A stretch of DNA of 64,000 nucleotides from Streptomyces sp. YS415 (GCF_023544665.1 NZ_JAMJFL010000026.1:1-64000), one strand, 5' to 3'. Positions 17,755 through 26,649 are shown, numbered from the stretch's first letter. A program made the numbers and translations. The notes: generated by a model from the sequence alone, not told the origin.

Positions 17755-18615
17755 TCACCAGGCGAGCTGGGCGATCTCCTCCGCCACCACCGCGCAGGCG
17801 TCCGCCGCCGGGTCGATCAGCGGGAAGTGGCCCACGTCCTCCAGCAGCGTCAGCCCGACCACCTCGCCCGCCTTCGCCGCCGCGTCCGCGTAGGACTCGG
17901 CGACCAGCTGCGGGACGTCCACGTCCGTACGGCCCTGGACGAGGGTGGTGGCGATGCCGGTGGGCAGCAGCAGCGCGGGATCGGCGTACGGCCGCCGCTG
18001 CGCGAACCCCTCGTCGCCGCCGAGGAGTTGACGGGCCGCGCCGTCGCAGACGCCGAGCTTGTCGGCGACCGTGAAGTCGGCGATGGGGGCGAGGGCCACC
18101 ACGCCCCGCAGGAGGGGCGGGCCCGCGGTGCGCCAGGGCGCGTCGGCGGGCAGGAGGTGCCGGGCCGCCGTCCACAGCGCGAGATGGCCGCCGGCGGAGT
18201 GGCCGGTGACGACGGTGCGGCGCGAGTCGGCGCCCGGGAGGGCCTCGCGGGCCAGGGCGGGGAGGGCGTCCAGGGCCGCGGCGACGTCGTCGAAGGTGTC
18301 GGGCCAGCGCCCGGCCAGCTCGGTCGCGCCCTCCGCTCCCTTGCGGTACTCGACGTTGGCCACGGCGAAGCCCCGGCGGGCCAGGAAACCGGCGAACGGC
18401 GTGATGTGGCGGCGGTCGTAGGGGGCGCGCCAGGCGCCGCCGTGCAGGACGACCACCAGGGGGGCGAGGGGGGCGTCGGTGCGCGGTGCGTAGAAGTCGA
18501 TCACCTGGTCGGGGTGGTCGCCGTACGCTGCGGTGGCGTCCGGGGCGACAGGCGGATGCGAGAAGGCCGACTGCTCCTCTGCGGCGGCCCGGGCTGCGGC
18601 AGCGTCGTCCGGCAT
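17755..18615 (-). CDS. kynB: Kynurenine formamidase (alpha/beta hydrolase)
   Basis: This is a 286-residue alpha/beta hydrolase. The oxyanion motif is HGGAW, the nucleophile elbow is GHSAGGH with the catalytic Ser, the Asp is probably in RTDVDVP, and the His is in EDVGHFPLI. Together with the upstream kynU and kynA genes on the same strand, the likely reaction is hydrolysis of N-formylkynurenine to kynurenine. The alpha/beta-hydrolase type is the eukaryote-like arylformamidase rather than the metal-dependent KynB family, so the symbol is used for function only. ATG 18615 is preferred because GAGAGG lies 8 nt upstream. A 170-bp gap containing a strong terminator separates it from kynU, so it probably has its own promoter. 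Confidence 0.85.
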   Translation of the reverse strand: MPDDAAAARAAAEEQSAFSHPPVAPDATAAYGDHPDQVIDFYAPRTDAPLAPLVVVLHGGAWRAPYDRRHITPFAGFLARRGFAVANVEYRKGAEGATELAGRWPDTFDDVAAALDALPALAREALPGADSRRTVVTGHSAGGHLALWTAARHLLPADAPWRTAGPPLLRGVVALAPIADFTVADKLGVCDGAARQLLGGDEGFAQRRPYADPALLLPTGIATTLVQGRTDVDVPQLVAESYADAAAKAGEVVGLTLLEDVGHFPLIDPAADACAVVAEEIAQLAW

Positions 18616-18747
18616 GCTCCAACCTCTCAACGGCGGAATGATGTTGGCGGACCAGGTGAGTCCCTCGGCCGTTGGCGGGACGGTACCAGGCCCGTGACGT
18701 GCGCGGACACGGGGATGTCACGCTGGGTGAGGGGTAAACGGTTCTGT

Positions 18748-18779
18748 GGGGCGGGGTGGGCGCCGTCCCACCCCGCCCC
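18748..18779 (-). terminator. Strong hairpin after kynU
   Basis: A perfect 13-bp stem (GGGGCGGGGTGGG with its reverse complement) around a 6-nt loop begins 6 bp past the kynU stop on the minus strand. Confidence 0.75.
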
Positions 18780-18784
18780 CGGGG

Positions 18785-19969
18785 TCAGGCGAGCAGTCCG
18801 CCCAGCGTCCGCGCGGCCTTCTCCACGTCCGCGAACCCGACGTACAGCGGCGTGAAGCCGAAGCGCAGGACGTCGGGCGCCCGGAAGTCGCCCACCACTC
18901 CCCGCTCGATCAGCCGCTCCATCACCGTGCCCGCGTCCGGGCAGCGCAGGGCGACCTGGCTGCCGCGCTCCTCGTGGGCGGCCGGGGTCAGCGACTCCAC
19001 GCGTCCCGCCGGGACGTACTGCGCCACGCACTCCAGGAAGAAGTCCGTCAGCGCCAGCGACTTGGCCCGTACCGACGCGATCGACACGTCCTGCCAGACG
19101 TCCAGCGCCGCCTCCAGGGCGAGCATGGAGAGGATGTCCGGGGTGCCGACCCGGCCGCGCAGGGCGCCGTCGGCCGGTGTGTAGTCGCCGCGCATGCCGA
19201 AGGGCTCCGCGTGGGAGTTCCAGCCCGGCAGCGGGGAGTCGAAGCGGGGCTGGAGGTCGTGCCGCACGTACAGGTAGGCCGGTGAACCCGGTCCGCCGTT
19301 CAGGTACTTGTACGTGCAGCCCACCGCCAGGTCGACGCCGTGCGCGTCCAGGTCCACCGGCAGCGCGCCCGCGCTGTGGCACAGGTCCCAGACCACCAGG
19401 GCGCCCGCCGCGTGCACCGCCGACGTCAGCGACGGCAGGTCGTGCAGCCGGCCCGTGCGGTAGTCGACGTGGTTCAGCAGCACCGCGGCGGTCCGCGGGC
19501 CGAGCGCCCCCGCCACCTCCGAGGGACGCACCGGGCGCAGCGTGCGGCCGGTCAGCCGGGCCGCCGACTCGGCGAGGTAGCCGTCCGTGGGGAATGTGGT
19601 GGCGTCCACGACGATCTCGTCGCGGCCCTCCCCCGCCATCCGCACGGCCGCCACCAGCGCCTTGAACACGTTGACGCTGGTGGAGTCGCCGACCACGACC
19701 TGCCCCGGCGCCGCCCCGACCAGCGGGGCGATCCGGTCGCCGATCCGCTCGGGCGCGGTCCACCAGCCGCTCTCCTCCCAGGACCGGATGCGCAGGGCGC
19801 CCCACTGCCGCGCGACCACGTCCGCGACCCGGTCCGGCACGTTCGCCGGCAGGGCGCCCAGCGAGTTCCCGTCCAGGTAGACGGCCTCGTCGAGCACGAA
19901 CTCGGCACGCTTGTGCGCGAGTTCGTCCGCCGCGTCCAGCTTCTCCGCCCGCGCGGACAGCTCAGACAT
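18785..19969 (-). CDS. kynU: Kynureninase
   Basis: This 394-residue PLP enzyme cleaves L-kynurenine to anthranilate and alanine. The family start YLDGNSLGALP is present. The PLP phosphate-binding region is DSTSVNVFKAL, the ring-contacting Asp is in VVWDLCHSAG (Asp195) and the Schiff-base Lys is in CTYKYLNGGPGSP (Lys221). The length is typical. Its start overlaps the tryptophan 2,3-dioxygenase stop by 8 bp, so the two are coupled. A strong hairpin ends the operon just downstream. Confidence 0.96.
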   Translation of the reverse strand: MSELSARAEKLDAADELAHKRAEFVLDEAVYLDGNSLGALPANVPDRVADVVARQWGALRIRSWEESGWWTAPERIGDRIAPLVGAAPGQVVVGDSTSVNVFKALVAAVRMAGEGRDEIVVDATTFPTDGYLAESAARLTGRTLRPVRPSEVAGALGPRTAAVLLNHVDYRTGRLHDLPSLTSAVHAAGALVVWDLCHSAGALPVDLDAHGVDLAVGCTYKYLNGGPGSPAYLYVRHDLQPRFDSPLPGWNSHAEPFGMRGDYTPADGALRGRVGTPDILSMLALEAALDVWQDVSIASVRAKSLALTDFFLECVAQYVPAGRVESLTPAAHEERGSQVALRCPDAGTVMERLIERGVVGDFRAPDVLRFGFTPLYVGFADVEKAARTLGGLLA

Positions 19970-20801
19970 AGGACCTCGCCGTCCACAGCTCGGGGAAGAC
20001 GTTCTTCCGGGCGCGCTTCTCCAGCCAGGCCACCCCGGCCGAGCCGCCGGTCCCGGTCTTCGAGCCCATCGCGCGCCGGGTGGCGACCAGGTGGTCGTTG
20101 CGCCAGCGCCACACCAGCTCGGCGACGTCGGTCATCGCCTCGCCCAGCCGGGCGACCTCGTCTCCGGCGTCGCCGGAGTAGACGGCGGTCCAGGCGGCCT
20201 CGACCGCGTCGGAGGGCTCGTAGCGCTGCGAGACGTCCCGCTTCAGCACCTCCTCGGGGATCGCGTACCCGCGCCGCGCCAGCAGCCGCAGCACCTCGTC
20301 GTACAGGCTCGGCTCGTGCAGCGCCTTCTCCAGTTCCGCGTGGACGCGGGGCGCGCCGCGGTGCGGGACGAGCATGGACGCGGACTTGTCGCCGAGCAGG
20401 AACTCCATCCGGCGGTACATGGCCGACTGGAAGCCGGAACCCTCGCCGAGCGCGGAGCGGTACGAGTTGAACTGGGCCGGGGTGAGCTGGCCGAGCGGCT
20501 TCCAGGAGGCGTTCAGCGCCTCCAGCTCCCGCACCGAGCGCTTCAGCGCGTCGATCGCGACCGGCACCCGGTCCTCGCGCAGGGCGTGCGCGGCGGTCTC
20601 CCACTCGTGGACCACGACGGTGAACCACAGCTCCATGACCTGGGTGGTGACCAGGAAGACCATCTCTCCGGGGTCGTCGGAGAGGGTGTGCTGGAGGTGG
20701 GTGAGGACATCCGCCTTGACGTAGTCCTCGTACGGCGTCGTGCCGGCGAAGTCGAGATGCGGGGTCTCGGGCTCGTTCGTCTCGTGAGCCTCTTGGGACA
20801 T
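19962..20801 (-). CDS. kynA: Tryptophan 2,3-dioxygenase
   Basis: This 279-residue haem dioxygenase opens the indole ring of L-tryptophan to N-formylkynurenine. Family motifs are YEDYVKADVLTHLQ, the substrate-contact FLVTTQVMELWF, the tetramer helix FNSYRSALGEGSGFQS and the C-terminal RWRNDHLVATRRAMGSKTGTGGSAG. The ATG at 20801 is chosen because AGGAGA lies 8 nt upstream. It is the first gene of the kynA-kynU unit; with the formamidase downstream, the pathway to anthranilate is complete. Confidence 0.96.
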   Translation of the reverse strand: MSQEAHETNEPETPHLDFAGTTPYEDYVKADVLTHLQHTLSDDPGEMVFLVTTQVMELWFTVVVHEWETAAHALREDRVPVAIDALKRSVRELEALNASWKPLGQLTPAQFNSYRSALGEGSGFQSAMYRRMEFLLGDKSASMLVPHRGAPRVHAELEKALHEPSLYDEVLRLLARRGYAIPEEVLKRDVSQRYEPSDAVEAAWTAVYSGDAGDEVARLGEAMTDVAELVWRWRNDHLVATRRAMGSKTGTGGSAGVAWLEKRARKNVFPELWTARSYV

Positions 20802-20960
20802 CGCTGTCTCCTGTGGTAACTCCGGGTAGCGGTCCGCCCCTGCCGTTACCGACACGGGGGCCCCGGTCCCCACCCGAATCCTCCGGTGTGTCCCCCGGAA
20901 AGTGCAAGGCCCGACTGGATCACAGCCGGACCCGCACTCGAGGCGCCGTCCGGCGGCGGA

Positions 20961-21374
20961 CTAGCCCAGCGTCTGGGCGGCCGCCGGGGAGGAGTCCTTC
21001 AGGAACTGCGTGCAGCGCTCGTACTCCTCCTGCTCGCCGATGGAACCGGCGGCCCGGGCGAGGGCGTGCAGGGCGCGCAGGAAGCCGCGGTTCGGCTCGT
21101 GCTCCCACGGCACCGGGCCGTGGCCCTTCCAGCCGTTGCGGCGCAGGGCGTCCAGACCGCGGTGGTAGCCCGTACGGGCGTAGGCGTACGACTCCACGAC
21201 GCTGCCCCGCTCGAACGCCTCGTCGGCCAGCTGGGCCCAGGCCAGGCAGGACGTCGGGTACTGCGCGGCGACATCCGCGGGGGCCGTGCCGGACGCGAGG
21301 AGCTCACGGGGCTCCGGGTCGTCGGGGAGGTGGGTCGGGGGCGGGCCCCCGAGGAGGTTCTCGTGAATCGTCAT
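20961..21374 (-). CDS. DUF3151 family protein
   Basis: This 137-residue soluble actinobacterial protein matches the DUF3151 family by its motifs ENLLGGPPPTHLPDDPEP, YPTSCLAWAQLADEAFE and YAYARTGYHRGLDALRRNGWKG. Its function is not known to me. The family is often found close to fba in actinomycetes, and fba lies two genes upstream here. The chosen ATG gives the usual N-terminus. It begins 22 bp after the DHA2 transporter stop, so the two may be cotranscribed. Confidence 0.88.
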   Translation of the reverse strand: MTIHENLLGGPPPTHLPDDPEPRELLASGTAPADVAAQYPTSCLAWAQLADEAFERGSVVESYAYARTGYHRGLDALRRNGWKGHGPVPWEHEPNRGFLRALHALARAAGSIGEQEEYERCTQFLKDSSPAAAQTLG

Positions 21375-21396
21375 GGGCTCCAGTCTGAGGCATCCG

Positions 21397-22881
21397 CTAT
21401 CCGATGCGTCCCTTGGCCCGTTCCCCTTCCAGGGGCGGAGCGGTGATCGAGCCATGGGTGAGGCACTCCGGCCGCCGGCAGTCCGGCGGCAGCCGCCGTA
21501 CGGTCGCGAAGGCCAGCACGGACCCCACCGCCATCACCCCGGCGCACAGCAGCATGGCCCGGCCGAAGGAGTCGTCGAAGGCGTCCGGGGAACGGTAGGC
21601 GTCCTCCCCCATCCCGGTCAGCAACGGCAGCGCGGCCACCGCGATGAGACCGGCGGCGCGGGCGGCCGCGTTGTTGATCCCGCTGGCCAGGCCCGCCCGC
21701 GTGACATCCACGGAGGCGAGGACGGTGGCGGTGAGCGGGGCGACCAGGGTGACCAGGCCGGCCCCGAAGACGAGGACCGCGGGCAGGACGTCGGCCGCGT
21801 AGGAGGGGTCCGGGCCGACCCGCAGCATCAGCAGCAGCCCGGCCGCGCACACCAGCGGGCCCACGGTCAGCGGGATCCGCGGGCCGATCCGGTCGGCCAG
21901 CTCACCGGACCGGGCGGAGAACAGCAGCATCAGGAGTGTCGTCGGCAGCAGGGCCGTACCCGCGGCGAGGGCCGAGTAGCCGGAGACGACCTGGAGCTGG
22001 AGCGCGGCGAGGAAGAAGAACCCGCCGAGGGCCGCGTACACGCACAGCGTGACCAGGTTGACGGCGGTGAACTGGCGGGAGGCGAAGATGCCGAGCGGCA
22101 TCATCGGGTCGCGGCGCCGCTTCTCGACGTAGACGAAGGCGACCCCGAGGGCGACGCCGAGGGCCGCGCTGATCCAGTCCGACTCGATCAGGGCGTACGT
22201 CACCAGTGCGAGCGCCAGCGCGCCGAGGGCGGCGCCGAGCACGTCGAAGCGGCCGTGCTTGGTGCCTCCCCCACTCTCGGCTCCGCTCGAGCGGGAGGTG
22301 CCCCCACCCGATTCCGGCACGTGCCGCAGCGCGACCGGCACGCACAGCAGCGCCAGCGGCACGTTCAGCAGGAACACCCACCGCCAGCCGGGCCCGTCCA
22401 CCAGCCAGCCGCCCAGGAACGGCCCCACAGCCGCCCCCACGCCCCCGAAACCGGACCACAGGCCCACCGCCCGGCCCCGGTCGTCGGGATGGAAGGAGGC
22501 CTGGATGAGGGCGAGGGAGCCGGGCGTCAGCAGCGCCCCGCCGACACCCTGGAGGGCGCGGGCGGCGATCAGGATCTCGGCGTTCGGGGCGAGCCCGCAC
22601 AGCAGCGAGGCGACGGCGAACCAGATCACGCCGATGACGAAGATCCGGCGACGGCCGTAGCGGTCGCCCAGGGAGCCGCCGAGCAGGATCAGCCCGGCGA
22701 GGGCGAGCATGTACGCGTTGACCGTCCACTGCAGCGCGGAGAGGTTCGCGTCCAGGTCCTCGCCGATCCGCGGGAGGGCGACGTTGACGACGGTCGAGTC
22801 CAGCAGGGCCATGCTGGAGCCGAGGACGGTCGTGAGCAGGATCCACTTGCCCTGCGCGGAGGAGATCCGGACGTCAGGCAT
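21397..22881 (-). CDS. MFS drug exporter, DHA2 (14-TM) family
   Basis: This 494-residue transporter has about 14 hydrophobic segments. Motif A is GGSLGDRYGRRR between TM2 and TM3, the antiporter motif C region is LTPGSLALIQASF, and the family motif LDSTVVNVALP lies in TM1. Substrates are typically drugs or secondary metabolites. A Gly/Ser-rich insert in the central loop (SGGGTSRSSGAESGGGTKH) is encoded by a palindromic DNA repeat. The C-terminus is a soluble tail ending GERAKGRIG. No dedicated regulator is adjacent. Confidence 0.92.
   Translation of the reverse strand: MPDVRISSAQGKWILLTTVLGSSMALLDSTVVNVALPRIGEDLDANLSALQWTVNAYMLALAGLILLGGSLGDRYGRRRIFVIGVIWFAVASLLCGLAPNAEILIAARALQGVGGALLTPGSLALIQASFHPDDRGRAVGLWSGFGGVGAAVGPFLGGWLVDGPGWRWVFLLNVPLALLCVPVALRHVPESGGGTSRSSGAESGGGTKHGRFDVLGAALGALALALVTYALIESDWISAALGVALGVAFVYVEKRRRDPMMPLGIFASRQFTAVNLVTLCVYAALGGFFFLAALQLQVVSGYSALAAGTALLPTTLLMLLFSARSGELADRIGPRIPLTVGPLVCAAGLLLMLRVGPDPSYAADVLPAVLVFGAGLVTLVAPLTATVLASVDVTRAGLASGINNAAARAAGLIAVAALPLLTGMGEDAYRSPDAFDDSFGRAMLLCAGVMAVGSVLAFATVRRLPPDCRRPECLTHGSITAPPLEGERAKGRIG
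22261..22306. repeat. Intergenic-type palindromic repeat inside a coding region
   Basis: An imperfect palindrome has outer arms GGTGCCTCCC and GGGAGGTGCC and an inner CTCGGCTCCGCTCGAG. It closely resembles the short repeats commonly scattered between Streptomyces genes. Here it lies in frame within the exporter gene, at the loop between TM6 and TM7. Confidence 0.7.
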
Positions 22882-22898
22882 GCCCCCAGGTATACAGC

Positions 22899-22929
22899 GA
22901 GCCCGGCGCCGTAGACAGGCGCCGGGCTC
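22899..22929 (-). terminator. fba terminator
   Basis: A perfect 12-bp stem (GAGCCCGGCGCC with GGCGCCGGGCTC) around a 7-nt loop lies 17 bp past the fba stop. It separates fba from the downstream exporter gene. Confidence 0.8.
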
Positions 22930-22946
22930 TGCAGTGCACCAGGGAA

Positions 22947-23969
22947 CTACTTGATCTTGGTACCCGTGGAGCGCAGGTTCGAGCAGGCCTCGAGGACGCG
23001 CGCGGCCATGCCGGCCTCGGCCAGCTTGCCCCAGGTGCGCGGGTCGTAGGTCTTCTTGTTGCCGACCTCGCCGTCGACCTTCAGGACGCCGTCGTAGTTC
23101 TGGAACATGTGGGCGGCGACCGGACGCGTGAAGGCGTACTGGGTGTCGGTGTCGAGGTTCATCTTCACGACGCCGTTCTCCAGCGCGGTGGCGATCTCCT
23201 CCGCGGTGGAGCCGGAACCGCCGTGGAAGACGAAGTCGAACGGGCTCGACTTGCCGTACTTCTCGCCGACGCCCTGCTGGAGGTCCTTCAGCAGCTCGGG
23301 ACGGAGGACCACGTTGCCCGGCTTGTAGACGCCGTGCACGTTGCCGAAGGAGGCAGCGAGCAGGTAGCGGCCCTTCTCGCCCAGGCCGAGGGCCTCGGCG
23401 GTGCGCAGGGCGTCGTCGACGGTGGTGTACAGCTCGTCGTTGATCTCGTGGGTGACGCCGTCCTCCTCGCCGCCGGTCGGGGTGATCTCGACCTCGAGGA
23501 TGATCTTCGCGGCGGCGGCGCGGGGCAGCAGTTCCTGGGCGATGGCCAGGTTGTCGGCCAGGGTCTCGGCCGAGCCGTCCCACATGTGCGACTGGAACAG
23601 CGGGTTGCGGCCGGCCTTCACGCGCTCCTCGGAGACCGCGAGCAGCGGGCGTACGTAGCCGTCCAGCTTGTCCTTCGGGCAGTGGTCGGTGTGCAGCGCG
23701 ATGTTGACGTCGTACTTGGCGGCGACGATGTGCGCGAACTCGGCCAGGGCGACGGCGCCGGTGACCATGTCCTTGCTGTGCTGGCCGCCGAGGAACTCCG
23801 CGCCACCGGTGGAGATCTGGACGATGCCGTCGCTCTCGGCCTCCGCGAAGCCGCGCAGCGCAGCGTGCAGGGTCTGGGAGGAGGTCACATTGATGGCCGG
23901 GTAGGCGAACTTGCCTGCCTTCGCCCGGTCGAGCATCTCGTTGTAGACCTCGGGGGTTGCGATGGGCAT
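22947..23969 (-). CDS. fba: Fructose-bisphosphate aldolase, class II
   Basis: This 340-residue Zn-dependent aldolase interconverts fructose 1,6-bisphosphate with DHAP and glyceraldehyde 3-phosphate. Zn ligands are visible in ALHTDHCPKDKLDGYV, in the LEVEIT region and in FVFHGGSGST. The phosphate-binding NLDTDTQYAFTRP is intact. The ATG follows AAGGAG by 9 nt. It appears monocistronic, with its own terminator and a 127-bp upstream gap to pyrE. Confidence 0.98.
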   Translation of the reverse strand: MPIATPEVYNEMLDRAKAGKFAYPAINVTSSQTLHAALRGFAEAESDGIVQISTGGAEFLGGQHSKDMVTGAVALAEFAHIVAAKYDVNIALHTDHCPKDKLDGYVRPLLAVSEERVKAGRNPLFQSHMWDGSAETLADNLAIAQELLPRAAAAKIILEVEITPTGGEEDGVTHEINDELYTTVDDALRTAEALGLGEKGRYLLAASFGNVHGVYKPGNVVLRPELLKDLQQGVGEKYGKSSPFDFVFHGGSGSTAEEIATALENGVVKMNLDTDTQYAFTRPVAAHMFQNYDGVLKVDGEVGNKKTYDPRTWGKLAEAGMAARVLEACSNLRSTGTKIK

Positions 23970-24096
23970 GTGTCCGCTCCTTGTGATGTGCGGGTTGCGT
24001 TCTGCGTACTTACGGCCCTGACCTAGACCTGGGGAGGCGACATCGTCGTCGTCGCGCCCATCCTTCCAGACGAACCGTGATGCTCCGAGAGCCGTC

Positions 24097-24645
24097 TCAG
24101 TCCAGACCCAGCTCGTCCTTGGAGTACGCGAAAAGGTACGGCACCCCGGCGCCCTCCTCGATCTTCTCGGCGGCCCCGGTCGCCCGGTCGACGATCGTGG
24201 CGACGGCGACGACCTCGGCACCGGCCTCGCGCACGGCCTCCACGGCGGTCAGCGGGGAACCGCCGGTGGTGGAGGTGTCCTCGACGACGAGCACGCGGCG
24301 GCCCGCGATGTCCGGACCCTCCACCCGGCGCTGGAGCCCGTGCGCCTTGGCGGCCTTGCGGACGACGAAGGCGTCCACCTTCCGCCCCCGGGCCGCGGCC
24401 GCGTGCAGCATCGCCGCGGCGACCGGGTCGGCGCCCATGGTCAGGCCGCCGACCGCGTCGAACTCCAGCCCCTCGGTGAGGTCCAGGAGCACCTGGCCGA
24501 CCAGCGGGGCGGCCTCGCCGTCGAGGGTGATGCGGCGCAGGTCGACGTAGTAGTCGGCCTCCAGACCCGAGGAGAGGGTCACCTTGCCGTGCACCACGGC
24601 CTTGTCCTTGATCTGTTGCAGCAGTGCGCCACGTGCGTCCGTCAT
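24097..24645 (-). CDS. pyrE: Orotate phosphoribosyltransferase
   Basis: This 182-residue enzyme transfers phosphoribose from PRPP to orotate in pyrimidine synthesis. The PRPP loop is VLVVEDTSTTGGS (118-130), and the orotate-side segment SSGLEADYYVDLRR is present. It lies 10 bp after the aldose epimerase gene on the same strand, suggesting a two-gene operon. It is separate from other pyr genes. Confidence 0.95.
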   Translation of the reverse strand: MTDARGALLQQIKDKAVVHGKVTLSSGLEADYYVDLRRITLDGEAAPLVGQVLLDLTEGLEFDAVGGLTMGADPVAAAMLHAAAARGRKVDAFVVRKAAKAHGLQRRVEGPDIAGRRVLVVEDTSTTGGSPLTAVEAVREAGAEVVAVATIVDRATGAAEKIEEGAGVPYLFAYSKDELGLD

Positions 24646-24655
24646 GCCGAACAGC

Positions 24656-25444
24656 TTAGAGGCGGGTCCAGCTCCAGGTGGTCGTGGCCTCCAGCGGCTC
24701 CAGCGGGGTGACCAGGCGGGGGTGCGTGTTCAGCCCGTTCGGCGGACCGGTCTGGGGTTCCACGCAGACGGCGGCCTCCTGCTCGTCGTAGACGACGACC
24801 CACTGCTCGCGGCTGGTCACCTGCAGCGCGAGCCGGCCGGGCCAGGTGAGGGTGACGTCCACGCCGTCCGGCATGCCGAAGCAGTCGTCCCACGGGCCCG
24901 GCGCGGGGTCGATGCGCCGGCCGGTGGGCAGGTGGTCGTCGCCGCGCTCCTCCTGCCAGGCGGGGGCGAAGTCGAGGGTGGCGTCCGCGCCGTCGAGGGT
25001 GCGGTTGAACCACGGGTGCCAGCCGATCTGGGCCGGGAAGGAGTCCTCGTACGTCTCCACCGACATGGTCAGCGTCAACGAGTCCCCGGCCAGGCTCACC
25101 ACCTGGGTGACCCGCCCGCTGTGCGGCCACGGGTCCACCAGGTCGTACGTCATCACCGCCTCGTCCGCCGTCCGGCGGGCGAGGCGCCAGGCGCCGTCGC
25201 GTGCCGTGCCGTGGATGGCGTGGGGCGGGGAGTTCAGGGGCAGCTGGACGACGGTGGCGCCGTCCAGGAAGCGGCCGTCCCTGGTGCGGCCGCACCACGG
25301 GACCATCGGGAAGCACCCGAACCGGTCGCCCTGGCGCAGGAGTTCGGCTCCACCGACGCGGAGCCCTCCGATCCGGCCGCCCTTGCCCGGCTGTACGGTC
25401 ACCTCCGCGTCACCCGCGGTCAGCGTGATGTCTTCGTCACTCAC
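24656..25444 (-). CDS. Aldose 1-epimerase family protein
   Basis: This 262-residue beta-sandwich protein of the galactose mutarotase superfamily has motifs GCFPMVPWCGRTRDGRF, the putative catalytic His in HAIHGTARD and the second His in IGWHPWFNR. The catalytic Glu is in VCVEPQTGPPNGLN. It probably interconverts sugar anomers, but the sugar is not defined. It is the first gene of a likely operon with pyrE. Confidence 0.88.
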   Translation of the reverse strand: MSDEDITLTAGDAEVTVQPGKGGRIGGLRVGGAELLRQGDRFGCFPMVPWCGRTRDGRFLDGATVVQLPLNSPPHAIHGTARDGAWRLARRTADEAVMTYDLVDPWPHSGRVTQVVSLAGDSLTLTMSVETYEDSFPAQIGWHPWFNRTLDGADATLDFAPAWQEERGDDHLPTGRRIDPAPGPWDDCFGMPDGVDVTLTWPGRLALQVTSREQWVVVYDEQEAAVCVEPQTGPPNGLNTHPRLVTPLEPLEATTTWSWTRL

Positions 25445-25728
25445 GGGACGACCCTACTGGGGTGTTCAAGGGGGCCTTCGCGCCACCTCGGTCCTGCTGG
25501 GGTCTTCTGCGGAGCGTGGAGGCGGGGGACGGGGATCGTTGGGTGGTCGCGGGGCGGTGGCGTGGCGCCGCCCAACGAAGCGGGAAGGCGGGAGGAGGAG
25601 CACCGGGGGCGGGACGAGGGCGTGGCGGCGGGGGTGGTGCCCACGGCCGGCGCGCCGTGGGAGCGGCCCAGCGGAGCGTGGAGGCCGAGGGCCGAGGGCT
25701 GGGGCGGGGCCTTGCGGCGCCCCCAGCT

Positions 25729-26598
25729 CTACCGGCGTCTTCGCAGGGCGCGGCTCACCACGATCGCGGAGGCCACGGCCAGCGCGGCCGCGGGGGCCGC
25801 CCAGCGGAGCGCGGAGGCCGGTGCGGAGGACTGGGGGGCGGGGACGGGGGCGTAGCGGCCGCGGGGCGGGGCGTGGTCGACCTCCTCCGCGCTGCGGCCG
25901 ATCATGGTGCGGCGCGCGTGCGCGGCTTCGGGGGCGGCCTGCGACGTCTCCTCGGCCTCCGCCGCCGGTGGCGGGCCCGGCGGGGTCTCCGGGACGTCAG
26001 CGGCTGCAGGCTCCGGGGTCTCAGGGGCGGCGGGCTCCGCGGCCTCCGGTTCCGTGGCCTCGGGTTCGGGGGCGGCGGGCTCCGTGGTCTCCGGCTGCGC
26101 GGTCTCCGGCTGCGCGGGTTCGGGGTTCTCGGGGGCCTGGGGTGCGGGGCGGGTGGGCTGGTGCTCCGGCTGGGATTGCGTCGTCGCCAGGTTCTCCGCG
26201 AAGCGGTGGAGCAGTCTGGTCATCGCCGAGTCGACCTGGTCCGGCGGGAGTTGGGTGATGCGGCCGTCCGCCTTCGCCGTGGCGTCGAAGGTCAGGGTCG
26301 AGCCGTCCTCCGCCTCGCTCACCCGCAGCGTCAGGGACAGCTTCACCGAGCCCGTCCCGCGCGCCTCGGTCGCCTCGCCCTCGACCGCGTACCCGCCGTC
26401 CTCCCGCGGTGCCATCCGCAGGGCGCCCCGGTAGGTGATCGTGTGGCCGCCCACCCGGACCTTCAGGCGTCCGCTCATCGGGGTCCCCGCGCCCGCGTCC
26501 TGCTGGAGCCCGGGAAGTGCCCGGGCGACCCGCGCGGGGTCGGACAGCGCCTCCCGCAGACGAGCCGTGGCTACCGGAACGAACACGTCAAGCTCCAT
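25729..26598 (-). CDS. CoxG-like SRPBCC protein with PE-rich linker and C-terminal anchor
   Basis: This is a 289-residue protein. Residues 1-150 match the CO-dehydrogenase subunit G (SRPBCC) family, seen in LPGLQQDAGAGTPMSGRLKVRVG and LTFDATAKADGRITQLP. Next comes about 75 residues of repeated Pro-Glu-Thr-Ala units (such as QPETAQPETTEP). A basic stretch leads to a C-terminal hydrophobic helix, APAAALAVASAIVVSRAL, ending in Arg residues. It is probably a tail-anchored cytosolic lipid- or cofactor-binding protein. No CO-dehydrogenase genes are nearby. Confidence 0.82.
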   Translation of the reverse strand: MELDVFVPVATARLREALSDPARVARALPGLQQDAGAGTPMSGRLKVRVGGHTITYRGALRMAPREDGGYAVEGEATEARGTGSVKLSLTLRVSEAEDGSTLTFDATAKADGRITQLPPDQVDSAMTRLLHRFAENLATTQSQPEHQPTRPAPQAPENPEPAQPETAQPETTEPAAPEPEATEPEAAEPAAPETPEPAAADVPETPPGPPPAAEAEETSQAAPEAAHARRTMIGRSAEEVDHAPPRGRYAPVPAPQSSAPASALRWAAPAAALAVASAIVVSRALRRRR

Positions 26599-26649
26599 GT
26601 CAGCGGAGCCTACCCAGGACGGGCGCCGTCGCACCCCTCGTCGGCGCAA

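Noticed and set aside
25445..25728. Small gene in the gap after the aldose epimerase
   Set aside because: Open frames here have shadow composition, no ribosome site and no recognisable domain.
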